DNA from: Acidobacteriota bacterium
Lineage (GTDB): Bacteria; Pseudomonadota; Alphaproteobacteria; Caulobacterales; Hyphomonadaceae
Reading direction: 5' to 3'
Length of the DNA: 64,000 bases
Assembly (NCBI GenBank): GCA_016712445.1
Contig: JADJRB010000001.1
Location: forward strand, 1,984,001-2,048,000
Below the pieces are notes generated by a model, which was not told where the DNA came from, did not search any database, and saw only the letters and a program-made list of their open reading frames with translations. Shown here in pieces: positions 8,858 through 16,950 of the stretch. Position 1 is the first letter of the stretch, and each line of letters starts with the position of its first letter. Both the position numbers and the translations under genes were made by a program.

Positions 8858-9975
8858 CCTGCGCGCTGCACGAACACCGTGCCTGCGGAGTACCCGGCGC
8901 CGAACGAACAGATGAGGCCCTTTTCGCCGGGCTTGATGTCGCTGGCGTGCTTGTGGAACGCGATGATCGAGCCCGCCGACGAGGTATTGGCGTAGGTGTC
9001 GAGCACGGTCGGGCTCTCGTCTTCCGTTGCCTCGCGGCCAAGCACTTTCGAGGCAATCAACCGGTTCATGTTGGCGTTCGCCTGGTGCAGCCACATGCGG
9101 CGCACGCCGGCCGGCGTCAGGCCGAGTTCCTGCATGTGTTCGCCGATCATCTCGGCCACCATGGGCACCACTTCCTTGAACACCTTGCGGCCCTCCTGCA
9201 CGAACAACTTGTCTGGTGCATTGATGCCCTCCGGCGCGGTCCGGTTCAGGAAGCCGAAATTGTTGCGGATATTGTTCGAGAACTGGGTTTTCAGTTTCGT
9301 GCCGAGGATTTGCCAGTGCACCTTGGGCGCAATCTCCTCGGCCTCGATCAGCACGGCGGTCGCAACGTCGCCGAAGATGAAATGGCTATCCCGGTCGGTG
9401 AAGTTCAGGTGGCCCGAACAGATTTCCGGGTTCACCATCAGCACCGATTTCGCATGCCCGGCGCGGACGAAGTCTGCGGCGGTCTGGATGCCGAAGGTCG
9501 CCGACGAGCAGGCGACGTTCATGTCGAACGCGAAGCCCTCAATGCCGAGTGCATCCTGCACCTCGATCGCCATCGCGGGGTAGGCGCGCTGCATGTTTGA
9601 CGCCGCGCAGATCACTGCGCCGATGTCTTCCGGCGCACGGCCAGCCGCCTTCATCGCATCCCGGGCCGCGAACACGGCCATTTCGGCAAGCACTGAAATC
9701 TGCTCATTCGGCCGCTCCGGAATACGGGGCGCCATCACATCGGGATCGACCACGCCTTCCTTGTCGACGACATAGCGAGACTTGATGCCGGATGCCTTCT
9801 CGATGAACTCCACCGAGGAATGGATCTTCGGATCCATCAGGCCGGACTTGATCTCCGCCTCGTTCTCGCGGTTCCAGCTGTCAGCCCAGGCATTGTAGCT
9901 GGCAACCAGTTCGGCGTTGGAGATTGAATGGGGCGGGGTCCAGAGGCCGGTCGCCGAGATCACGGGATTGCTCAA
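8854..9975 (-). CDS. Beta-ketoacyl-ACP synthase III-like enzyme
   Basis: A 373-residue thiolase-fold condensing enzyme of the FabH/KAS III type. The Cys-His-Asn triad is visible: nucleophile in NVACSSATF, His in WLHQANANMN, Asn in DTYANTSSAGS. It is longer than E. coli FabH (about 317), with extra sequence in the first 60 residues, so it may use a substrate other than acetyl-CoA. The start is TTG 9975 with GGAG eight bases upstream. No other start fits as well. It is followed without a gap (ATGA overlap) by the GH9 lipoprotein gene, an unexpected partner. Confidence 0.88.
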   Translation of the reverse strand: MSNPVISATGLWTPPHSISNAELVASYNAWADSWNRENEAEIKSGLMDPKIHSSVEFIEKASGIKSRYVVDKEGVVDPDVMAPRIPERPNEQISVLAEMAVFAARDAMKAAGRAPEDIGAVICAASNMQRAYPAMAIEVQDALGIEGFAFDMNVACSSATFGIQTAADFVRAGHAKSVLMVNPEICSGHLNFTDRDSHFIFGDVATAVLIEAEEIAPKVHWQILGTKLKTQFSNNIRNNFGFLNRTAPEGINAPDKLFVQEGRKVFKEVVPMVAEMIGEHMQELGLTPAGVRRMWLHQANANMNRLIASKVLGREATEDESPTVLDTYANTSSAGSIIAFHKHASDIKPGEKGLICSFGAGYSAGTVFVQRAG

Positions 9976-10081
9976 GGTTTTTTCTCCGTTCGCGCGCCGT
10001 TTGGGGCCTGCGCGTTCCTGTATCTTTTCCGTGACTATCCACTAGCCCGCGTTCTGCCCGGCGCCAAGAACCGCGCGCGTG

Positions 10082-10357
10082 TCATTGGACCGCCCGTTTC
10101 GGGATGCCGTACGCCTTGCGCAGCGCTTCGCGGTCTTCGGCGGCCTGCTGCGCCTCGCTCTGCTTGCGCGCCCGGTCGCGTTCGGCGTCGCCATAGGCTG
10201 TCATCACTTCGGTCTGGCAGGTCTCGCGCTTGTCCGGATCGGCGATACGGGCGCAGGCCGCCAGCGCTTCAGCATCGGCCTGGTCTTTCCAGGTCTGGCA
10301 ACCGCCAAGGCTTGCAAGGGCGGCCAGGGCGGCCAGCGCTGCCGGAAAGCGGATCAC
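10082..10357 (-). CDS. Small lipoprotein with a CX11C motif (downstream member of a pair)
   Basis: A 91-residue protein starting at GTG 10357, which overlaps the stop of the preceding gene (GTGA). The first 18 residues are hydrophobic and end in SLGGC, a lipobox. The mature part is highly charged and probably helical, with two further cysteines spaced CX11C (ACARIADPDKRETC). The same spacing occurs in the neighbouring lipoprotein, suggesting related folds. No family recognised. Confidence 0.65.
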   Translation of the reverse strand: MIRFPAALAALAALASLGGCQTWKDQADAEALAACARIADPDKRETCQTEVMTAYGDAERDRARKQSEAQQAAEDREALRKAYGIPKRAVQ

Positions 10358-10563
10358 CGCGGCGGCTTCCGCTCGGCTTCGCGCTTCACCGAGGCGCGTA
10401 CGTCGGCAACGATGTTCTGCATGCACTCGTCCTGCGCTTCCTTCGTCGCCTTGCCTTCGCAGGCCTCGACCGGATTGGCGTAAGCGGCGACCGGTTCGCT
10501 GGTGCGGCAGGCGCCCGTCGCCGCCATCAGCGCCACGGCGGCGATCATCATCATCTTCTTCAT
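10354..10563 (-). CDS. Small lipoprotein with a CX11C motif (upstream member of a pair)
   Basis: A 69-residue protein with a Met-rich signal (MKKMMMIAAVALMAATGAC) ending in a lipobox at residue 19. The mature chain has the cysteine pair CEGKATKEAQDEC, with the same 11-residue spacing as the next gene, then a basic tail. It starts four bases before the upstream tag stop (tag ends 10560) and is coupled to the next gene by GTGA. No family recognised; envelope location is inferred from the lipobox. Confidence 0.65.
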   Translation of the reverse strand: MKKMMMIAAVALMAATGACRTSEPVAAYANPVEACEGKATKEAQDECMQNIVADVRASVKREAERKPPR

Positions 10564-11141
10564 CGGCGATCCCTCAACTCCCTGTGCCGGGGGCAGCTTA
10601 CCTCATGGTCATTGACCATGCCAACTGCCTGCGCCCATGCGTACACGATTGTCGGACCGACGAACTTGAAGCCGCGTTTCTTCAGGTCCTTGGACATCCG
10701 CTCCGACCAGTCCGTAAAGGTTGGCGCCTCGCGGAAATTCTTCCACTTGCCGATGACAGGCTTGCCGCCCACCCAGCTCCAGCAATACTCAGAGAAATCT
10801 TCGCCGGCCGCGTGCATGTCGAGATAGGCCTGCGCGTTGCCGATCACGGCTTCGATCTTCTTGGGGCTTCGGATGATGCCAGGATTCTCCAGTGCCTTGG
10901 CGGCGCGTTTCGGCGTCCAGCGGGCGAGGCGTTCCGGATCGAATCCGTCGAACTCGGCGCGGATGCTTTCGCGCTTGCGCAGGATGGTGATCCAGCTGAG
11001 GCCCGCTTGCATGCCGTCGAGCTGCAGCTTCTCCCAGAGCGCGCGCGGGTCGCGCTCGGGCACGCCCCATTCCTCGTCATGGTAATCGCGGTAGAGCTTG
11101 TCGCTCAGCGGCGCCCAGCCGCAATACGGCGTTTCAGTCAT
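10560..11141 (-). CDS. tag: DNA-3-methyladenine glycosylase I
   Basis: A 193-residue base-excision repair enzyme that removes 3-methyladenine from DNA. Family signatures are the N-terminal CGW plus YHDEEWGVP (zinc and base pocket), FEKLQLDG-like WEKLQLDGMQAGLSW, and the C-terminal zinc ligand region near CPRHRELR. The frame is open to 11198. ATG 11141 overlaps the ygfZ stop by eight bases and begins MTETPYCGW as in homologues, so I chose it. It lies in a minus-strand run ygfZ-tag-lipoproteins. Confidence 0.93.
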   Translation of the reverse strand: MTETPYCGWAPLSDKLYRDYHDEEWGVPERDPRALWEKLQLDGMQAGLSWITILRKRESIRAEFDGFDPERLARWTPKRAAKALENPGIIRSPKKIEAVIGNAQAYLDMHAAGEDFSEYCWSWVGGKPVIGKWKNFREAPTFTDWSERMSKDLKKRGFKFVGPTIVYAWAQAVGMVNDHEVSCPRHRELRDRR

Positions 11142-11952
11142 CGGCGCCCTCATTGGCGAGGGCCGACATTTCGTCGAGAGCCCATTGTTCAAGATCAAAT
11201 GTGACGGCGCTGCCGGCGCAGTTGAAGGCGAGCGACTGGTCCATCGCCTGCTTCACTCGGTCGAGCCGAACAAGCGCGAGCCCGTGCTCGCCGGTCGCGT
11301 CAACGCTTGTTACAGTGCCGACTTCCGCAGCCGCGAGGAGCGGCGCGCCCCTGGCAAGACCCGTTCCGGTCACGCGTACCGTCCGCTTACGGATTTTCCC
11401 GCGCCGCTTCATCCGGCTCGCGACTTCCTGTCCGACGAAGCATCCCTTGCGGTAGTCGATGCCGGCCATCAGGTCCATGTTGATGTCGGTCGGGAACACT
11501 TCCGCCGCGCGGTAATCCGCGCCCCATTCCGGCACGCCGGCCTTGATGCGGGCTGCATTCCAGGTTGCCGGATCCACATCGCCGCTGACGGAGCCCGCCG
11601 GGACAATGTCGCGCCAGAACAGCTTCAGGCTGCGCGGATCATCATCGCCGCTCTTGTCCGAAACCGCCGCCAGTCCCTCGTCGCGGACGATCTCGACCGC
11701 CGAGCGCAGGCGGAACATCTTCAGCCGCTTCAACAGGTCGTCGGCGGCCTCCTCGTGCACATCGATCAACACGCCGTCGGCCGTCCGCTTGGCGAGGTAG
11801 TCGGCGATCACCTTGCCCTGCGGCGTCAGCAGACCGCCATAGCGCATCTCGCCCTCGCGCCAGTCGGCCACCTTGTGAGTCACCGTCCGCTCCAGAAGGG
11901 CGAGCGTGTCGGGGCCGGTCAGGCGAAGGATGGCGCGGTTCGGGAAAGGCAT
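11134..11952 (-). CDS. ygfZ: Folate-binding protein YgfZ, iron-sulfur cluster maintenance factor
   Basis: A 272-residue GcvT-fold protein carrying the diagnostic YgfZ motif KGCFVGQEV with its conserved cysteine. YgfZ proteins bind tetrahydrofolate and help assemble or repair iron-sulfur clusters, for example in MiaB. The size is typical of the short alphaproteobacterial form. The ATG 11952 begins MPFPNRAILRLTG, as expected for the family. It overlaps tag at its 3' end. Confidence 0.92.
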   Translation of the reverse strand: MPFPNRAILRLTGPDTLALLERTVTHKVADWREGEMRYGGLLTPQGKVIADYLAKRTADGVLIDVHEEAADDLLKRLKMFRLRSAVEIVRDEGLAAVSDKSGDDDPRSLKLFWRDIVPAGSVSGDVDPATWNAARIKAGVPEWGADYRAAEVFPTDINMDLMAGIDYRKGCFVGQEVASRMKRRGKIRKRTVRVTGTGLARGAPLLAAAEVGTVTSVDATGEHGLALVRLDRVKQAMDQSLAFNCAGSAVTFDLEQWALDEMSALANEGADD

Positions 11953-11983
11953 GCGCCCTATCTAGGCGCTTCGCGGTGCGGCG

Positions 11984-12526
11984 TCAGCCCTTCAGCGTGC
12001 CCTTTGCGGCGATCACGGCTGTCGCGAGGGCGCTCTTCAGCAGCGTGCCGGCAAGGAAGGGCACAACGCCCGACGCGATGGCCACCTGCGGTCCCACGAA
12101 GTTCGAGAGCCAGGCCCAGCCGGCGGTCAGAATCACCGCGTGCAGGCCGATGAACCCGGCGAACCGCAGGCCATGGCCCGCCAGCGTCTGGCCTTTCGGC
12201 AGGTAGCCCGCAAGGAAGGCGGCCACCGGGAAGCTGATCAGGTAGCCCGCCGTCGGCCCGGTAAAGGCGAGGAGCCCGGCCTTGCCGCCCGCCAGCACGG
12301 GTGCGCCCGCGAGTGCGAGGCCCAGCCAGGCGAGCACGATGGCAGCGCCCGCGCGCGGGCCCAGGACGGCGCCCATCAGCACCACGGCCAGCGTCTGCAG
12401 CGTCACCGGAACCGGCACCATCGGCAGTGCCACGTAGGACGACATCGTCAGCACGGCGATACCTGACAGGCCGATCAGGACCGGGCGCAGGACAGGGTGG
12501 CTGAGCGGGCGGGCGAGTTGGGACAT
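11984..12526 (-). CDS. bioY: Biotin transporter BioY (S component)
   Basis: A 180-residue integral membrane protein with about six helices and the BioY blocks VPVTLQTLAVVLMGAVLGPRAG and FTGPTAGYLISFPVAAFLAGY. BioY is the substrate-capture subunit of ECF biotin transporters and can act alone in some alphaproteobacteria. No bioM or bioN lies beside it. The start ATG 12526 is preceded by GGAGCCTCCC. I looked for a BioR-type TTAT/ATAA palindrome in the upstream divergent gap and did not see one. Confidence 0.9.
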   Translation of the reverse strand: MSQLARPLSHPVLRPVLIGLSGIAVLTMSSYVALPMVPVPVTLQTLAVVLMGAVLGPRAGAAIVLAWLGLALAGAPVLAGGKAGLLAFTGPTAGYLISFPVAAFLAGYLPKGQTLAGHGLRFAGFIGLHAVILTAGWAWLSNFVGPQVAIASGVVPFLAGTLLKSALATAVIAAKGTLKG

Positions 12527-12646
12527 GGGAGGCTCCGGTCTGGTAGCGGTTCCTTGTGTGCGCCTCCCAACCGCCGGTCAACCCGGTGCAGCGCCTACGG
12601 CGGGTTGCGGATGACATCTGCCTCCGTGCGGCGCATAAGGGCGCCC

Positions 12647-13987
12647 ATGACACAGGTATTTGATCTCATCCTGCGCGGCGGCACGGTTGTGACCCCCGGC
12701 GGCGCCGCCCAGACCGATATCGGCGTGATCGGCGAACGCATTGCCCACATCGGCGATCTCTCGAAGGCGGCCGCCGGTGAAATCTACGGAGCGGCTGGCC
12801 TGCATATCCTGCCCGGCGTCATTGACAGCCAGGTCCACTTCCGCGAGCCCGGCCTCGAATACAAGGCCGATCTCGAAACCGAAGCGCGCTCCGCTGCGCT
12901 CGGCGGTGTGGTCGCCGTCTTCGAGATGCCGAACACGAACCCCTCGACCATCACGCCGGACGCAATGCTCGACAAGCTCGCCCGCGCGAAGGGGCGCATG
13001 GACACCGACCATGCCTTCTACGCCGGCGCCACGCACGACAATGTCGGCCTGCTGGCCGAGATGGAGCGCATGGAAGGCTGCTGCGGCGTCAAGGTGTTCA
13101 TGGGCGCTTCGACGGGCGACCTGCTGATCAAGGATGATGCCGGCGTCGAAGCCGTACTGCGCGCCATCAAGCGCCGGGCCGCGTTCCACTCGGAGGACGA
13201 GTACCGCCTTGAGGAGCGCCGCCCGCTGGCGGTGACCGGTGACTGGAACAGCCACATTGTCGTGCGCGATGTCGAGGCGGCGGTTTCGTCGACGCGCCGC
13301 CTGCTGCGCCTCGCGCGCAAGACCGGCAAGCGCATCCATGTGCTGCATATCTCCACCGCCGAGGAAATGGAGCTGCTGGTCAATGCCAAGGATGTTGCCA
13401 GCGTTGAAGTGTTGCCGAACCACCTGACGCTTGCGGCGCCAGATTGCTATGACCGGCTGAAGGGCTTCGCGCAGCAGAACCCGCCCGTGCGCGAGGCCCG
13501 CCACCGGGACGCGCTGTGGCGCGCGCTGAATGCCGGCATCGTTGATGTTCTGGCTACGGATCATGCGCCGCACACGATTGAAGAAAAGATGCGGCCCTAT
13601 CCGGCCTCGCCCTCCGGCATGCCGGGCGTGCAGACCTTCGTGCCGGTGATGCTGACGCATGTGAATGACGGCAAGCTCAGCCTGCAGCGGTTTGTCGAAC
13701 TCACCAGCGCTGGCCCGCAGCGCGTCTTCGGCCTCGCCGACAAGGGCCGCATCGCGGAGGGCTATCATGCCGACTTCACGGTCGTGGACCTGAAGCGCAA
13801 GGAAACGATCACGAAGGAATGGTCGAAGTCGAAATGCGGCTGGACCCAGTTCGACGGTTTCGAGGCAACCGGCTGGCCCGTCGCGACGATCATCCGCGGC
13901 GGCTTCGTGATGCGCAACGGCGAGATCACGCGCAAAGGCGGCGGCAAACCGGTGCGCTTCAACGAGACGCTGGAGCCTCAGGCTTGA
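12647..13987 (+). CDS. Dihydroorotase-family amidohydrolase
   Basis: A 446-residue metal-dependent cyclic amidohydrolase. Dihydroorotase signatures are present: IDSQVHFREPGLE at residues 59-71, FEMPNTNPST, the region FMGAS...DLL, HSEDEYRL, HVLHISTAEEM and DVLATDHAPHT, which carries the catalytic Asp. In classical dihydroorotases the first motif is DxHxH; here it is DSQVH, so Gln62 replaces the first metal-ligand His. I recall this variant from other alphaproteobacterial members annotated as dihydroorotase. The ATG 12647 is chosen over upstream frame extension because it starts MTQVFDLILRGGTVVTP. It overlaps the next gene. Confidence 0.85.
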   Translation: MTQVFDLILRGGTVVTPGGAAQTDIGVIGERIAHIGDLSKAAAGEIYGAAGLHILPGVIDSQVHFREPGLEYKADLETEARSAALGGVVAVFEMPNTNPSTITPDAMLDKLARAKGRMDTDHAFYAGATHDNVGLLAEMERMEGCCGVKVFMGASTGDLLIKDDAGVEAVLRAIKRRAAFHSEDEYRLEERRPLAVTGDWNSHIVVRDVEAAVSSTRRLLRLARKTGKRIHVLHISTAEEMELLVNAKDVASVEVLPNHLTLAAPDCYDRLKGFAQQNPPVREARHRDALWRALNAGIVDVLATDHAPHTIEEKMRPYPASPSGMPGVQTFVPVMLTHVNDGKLSLQRFVELTSAGPQRVFGLADKGRIAEGYHADFTVVDLKRKETITKEWSKSKCGWTQFDGFEATGWPVATIIRGGFVMRNGEITRKGGGKPVRFNETLEPQA

Positions 13988-14574
13988 TCCCCAGCCCGCT
14001 GATCGAAGGCCTGCGCGCCCGATATGCCGAGCCAAAGCGGCACTATCACAGCTGGGATCATATCGAGGCGTTGCTGCGCCATTTTCACCGGTGGGAAGCG
14101 CACTTCCATCGCCCGGTCCCGGTACTTTGGGCACTCTACTGGCATGACGCGATCTACGATCCGCAGGCCAAGGACAATGAGGAGCAGAGCGCCGTCCTGC
14201 TCGAGCAGGAGGCGCGGGACCATCTGCCTGCCGAGGATATCGCGCTCGCGGCGTCCATCGTCCGCGCGACGACCGCCCACAAGGTGCCAGATCAGATCGG
14301 CGACAAGGACAAGGAAGATACAGCGCTCTTCCTTGATCTCGATCTCTCGATCCTCGGAGCGCCCACCCACGTCTACGACCGCTACGAAACCGACATCCGC
14401 AAGGAATACGCCTTCGTACCGCTCGAGGCCTACCGCGCCGGACGCGGCGCCATCCTCAAGGGCTTCCTCGCCCGCGAGCGGCTTTACCTGACGGACCTCG
14501 CTCATACCGATTGGGACGCGCCCGCGCGCGCAAACCTGAAACGGGCTATCTCTGCGCTCAGTCCTCGCGACTAG
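13984..14574 (+). CDS. HD-superfamily-like predicted metal-dependent hydrolase (COG4339-like)
   Basis: A 196-residue soluble protein. It carries HYHSWDHIEALL, LYWHDAIYDPQAKDNEEQSA and FLDLDLSILGA, a set of His/Asp residues matching predicted HD-type phosphohydrolases of the COG4339 group. The best start is TTG 13984, which overlaps the previous stop (TTGA) and is in frame. No internal ATG precedes the conserved histidines. Coupling to the dihydroorotase-family gene suggests a shared nucleotide-related role, but no substrate is known. Confidence 0.72.
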   Translation: MIPSPLIEGLRARYAEPKRHYHSWDHIEALLRHFHRWEAHFHRPVPVLWALYWHDAIYDPQAKDNEEQSAVLLEQEARDHLPAEDIALAASIVRATTAHKVPDQIGDKDKEDTALFLDLDLSILGAPTHVYDRYETDIRKEYAFVPLEAYRAGRGAILKGFLARERLYLTDLAHTDWDAPARANLKRAISALSPRD

Positions 14575-14616
14575 GTCGTATCAGAGCGAATGCACTGACG
14601 CCGTTCCAGGGATGCC

Positions 14617-15090
14617 TCACTCCTCCGGCGGCAACGCAAGCGACGCTTGCCCGAACGCATACTTCCAGCCTTGCGGTGTACGGACGTATGTGTCGCTGAA
14701 CCAGAGCCTGCGCTCCATCGCTTCGCCTTCCGCAGAGGTGCCTTTCAGCCAGAGGCGCGCCGTGATGATGGCGGTGTCGCGGCCATAGAGGCGCACGGTT
14801 TGCGTGCCGGGGTCTTCCACTTGCCGCTCGTAAAGGATGTGGCGGGTGCGGGCAGAGTCCAGCAGGTCGCCGCGCGTGTAGGCCTTGCCGTTGCCCAGCA
14901 CGACGATCATGTCCTCGTGCAAGATGGTGGCCATCGTCTCGGCATCGTTGCGCTCAACCGCAGCTTGGTAGACCGTGTCGAGCGCGGCCACGGCGCGGAT
15001 GTCGTCTTCGGGCGCGGGGGTGGAGGCGCAGGCCGCAAGCAGGGCGAGCAGCGGGCAGGCGAAGGAACGCGGGTCCATTGTCAGTCTCAT
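14617..15090 (-). CDS. NTF2-like (DUF4440/SnoaL type) lipoprotein
   Basis: A 157-residue protein with a signal peptide ending in the lipobox LLAAC at about residue 21, followed by one NTF2-like cone-fold domain. Family features are AVERNDAETMATILHEDMIVVLGNGKAYTRGDLL, then beta strands with RLYGRDTAIITARLW and YVRTPQGWKYAFGQ. These domains bind small molecules or act as isomerases, but the pocket cannot be assigned. ATG 15078 (MDPRS) is an alternative start. It runs away from the AraC regulator with a 69-base gap and could be co-transcribed with it. Confidence 0.72.
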   Translation of the reverse strand: MRLTMDPRSFACPLLALLAACASTPAPEDDIRAVAALDTVYQAAVERNDAETMATILHEDMIVVLGNGKAYTRGDLLDSARTRHILYERQVEDPGTQTVRLYGRDTAIITARLWLKGTSAEGEAMERRLWFSDTYVRTPQGWKYAFGQASLALPPEE

Positions 15091-15159
15091 GTGTCGGGTG
15101 AAAGATGAGACCGGCCTACCAGCCCGCGGCCCGGCGGCGCTTGCACTATCTTGCTGATT

Positions 15160-15954
15160 TCACGCGAGGGCCGCCGACGGCGGCGCCCCGTGCCGGCGCG
15201 AGAAGCTGCGGCTGAAATGGCTGAGATTGTTGAACCCGCAGGCGTAGCAGGTCTCGGTCACGCTGCGCCCGGCGCGCAGCATCGCACGCGCCTGGTCGAG
15301 ACGCACGTCGCGCAGGTAAGTGTGTGGCGGCTGGCCGGTGAGCTCCGTGAACACGCGCGTGAAGTTGAAGAGGCTCATGCCGACAGAACTTGCAAGCTCG
15401 GTGACCGTATGCGGACGGTCGAACTCGCGCTCGATCCGCTCGCGCACGGCATGCACGCGTTCGGCATACCAGGCCATCGTCCGCGCGCGGTAGGGCGCAC
15501 GGCCAGGCTCGTCATGTGCGCGGAACACTTCGGTCGCGCAGTATTCCGCCAGCATGGGCAGGCCTTCGCTGACCGCGCGGCTCAGGCCCCAGTAAAGGTA
15601 GCGCACCCTATTGCTGCCCGCCCGGATGGCCTCGCTGCGCGCCGACCAGCTCTGTCCGGGATCAAACCCGTCTTCGCGCGCAGCCGTGTAAGTCAGCGAG
15701 AGGCAAGTATCACTGAACCCCTTGCCCTCGAACTCGGCGCGGAACCGCATGCCAGGATGGCTGATCATCACGTCGCCAGTCCGCGCCCGCCAACGTTTTT
15801 CCCCTACGTGCAGGTCGAATGCGCCGTCTTCGACGAAGCTCGCCATGAACGTCTCGGCGACTTCCTCATAGGGCTGGTCCTCGTGCTCCACCGGGTGATC
15901 GAACCGGTGCACCCTTATGCCAGGCAGTTCGAGAAGCGGAACGATACGGGCCAT
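15160..15954 (-). CDS. AraC family transcriptional regulator
   Basis: A 264-residue regulator. The N-terminal half (residues 1-120) is a cupin-like sensor, and the C-terminal 100 residues contain two helix-turn-helix units. The second HTH reads SVTETCYACGFNNLSHFSRSFSRRHGAPPS, the standard AraC signature. The first is around TVTELASSVGMSLFNFTRVF. The effector is unknown. The likely target is the NTF2-like lipoprotein gene just downstream, or its own promoter. Confidence 0.92.
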   Translation of the reverse strand: MARIVPLLELPGIRVHRFDHPVEHEDQPYEEVAETFMASFVEDGAFDLHVGEKRWRARTGDVMISHPGMRFRAEFEGKGFSDTCLSLTYTAAREDGFDPGQSWSARSEAIRAGSNRVRYLYWGLSRAVSEGLPMLAEYCATEVFRAHDEPGRAPYRARTMAWYAERVHAVRERIEREFDRPHTVTELASSVGMSLFNFTRVFTELTGQPPHTYLRDVRLDQARAMLRAGRSVTETCYACGFNNLSHFSRSFSRRHGAPPSAALA

Positions 15955-16041
15955 GGCGAGAGATTAAGGGCCGTCTGTTGCCGGTCAAGATGACGCGCCG
16001 GTCTCTTACTGGCGTGACACGCTTGCCCCGATTGAGGATAC

Positions 16042-16866
16042 ATGGACCCGAAAGGCGACTGCATGGCGGAAACAGAAAAGTCAAAGGGCCTCGGCCTGCG
16101 CCGCACACTGATCTGGCTGTACGAAGGGATCGGCAGATGGCCGGTCGCCTTTCGCTGGACCGTTCTGGTCTTCGATCTCGCGACCATCAGCTATTTCCTC
16201 GTCTCTCCCTTCCTGCCACATTCCGGGGTGCATCACTGGCTCGACTATGTGATCGGCTCGGTCATCGCCCTCGATGTCGCCGCGCGCTTCTATATCGCGC
16301 CGACCAAGCGCCGCTTCTTCATGCGCTTCATGAACATTGCGGACCTCATCGTGGTGTTCTCGATGTTCGCACCGCTGATTTCCCAGAACTACGGCTTCCT
16401 GCGCGTCATCCGCGCGCTGCGCGTCGCGCGGGCGTTCAGCATCCTCAGCGACCGCAGCCCGCTCGCCAAATACCTGCGCCTTCACCGCGTCCTCATCGAA
16501 CGCGCAACCAACCTTGTAGTGTTCCTCTTCATCATGTCGGCGCTGGTCTACGCAAACCAGGTCCGCAAGCCCGGCTCTGATATCCACAACTACCTCGACG
16601 CGTTCTATTTCACCGTCACCAGCCTGACCACGACCGGATATGGCGACGTCACGCTGGTCGGATGGGGCGGCCGCGTCCTGCCGATCATGATCATGCTGCT
16701 CGGTGTGACCCTTTTTCTGAGGCTCCTGAAGGAGCTGGTCACGCCGTCAGAGAAGATCGAGGTGGAATGCACCAAATGCGGCCTGCGCCGGCACGACAAG
16801 GATTCGGTCCACTGCCGCCATTGTGGAAATGTCATCTATATCGAGAACGAGGGCTTCGAGCCCTGA
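16042..16866 (+). CDS. Voltage-gated-type potassium channel with a C-terminal zinc ribbon
   Basis: A 274-residue inner-membrane channel. It has five or six hydrophobic segments between residues 38 and 230, an S4-like helix with regularly spaced arginines (RVIRALRVARAF, about 121-132), and a pore loop with the potassium filter TTTGYGD (196-202). After the last helix comes a short zinc ribbon: CTKCG (Cys243, Cys246) and CRHCG (Cys258, Cys261). The start ATG 16042 is preceded by GAGGA; ATG 16063 is an alternative. Ion selectivity follows from the filter. The zinc ribbon may sense metal or aid assembly (inference). Confidence 0.88.
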   Translation: MDPKGDCMAETEKSKGLGLRRTLIWLYEGIGRWPVAFRWTVLVFDLATISYFLVSPFLPHSGVHHWLDYVIGSVIALDVAARFYIAPTKRRFFMRFMNIADLIVVFSMFAPLISQNYGFLRVIRALRVARAFSILSDRSPLAKYLRLHRVLIERATNLVVFLFIMSALVYANQVRKPGSDIHNYLDAFYFTVTSLTTTGYGDVTLVGWGGRVLPIMIMLLGVTLFLRLLKELVTPSEKIEVECTKCGLRRHDKDSVHCRHCGNVIYIENEGFEP

Positions 16867-16950
16867 GCAGGGACTTGCCCTTTTTGCCGGACCGGTCAAC
16901 CAATGGCGGACCTGAGTTCCATGACGTTCCATACGATCCGAGGTTGCCCG

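Noticed and set aside
12527..12646. Biotin-type riboswitch or BioR operator upstream of bioY
   Set aside because: No TTAT...ATAA palindrome or conserved riboswitch structure is visible in the 120-base divergent gap.
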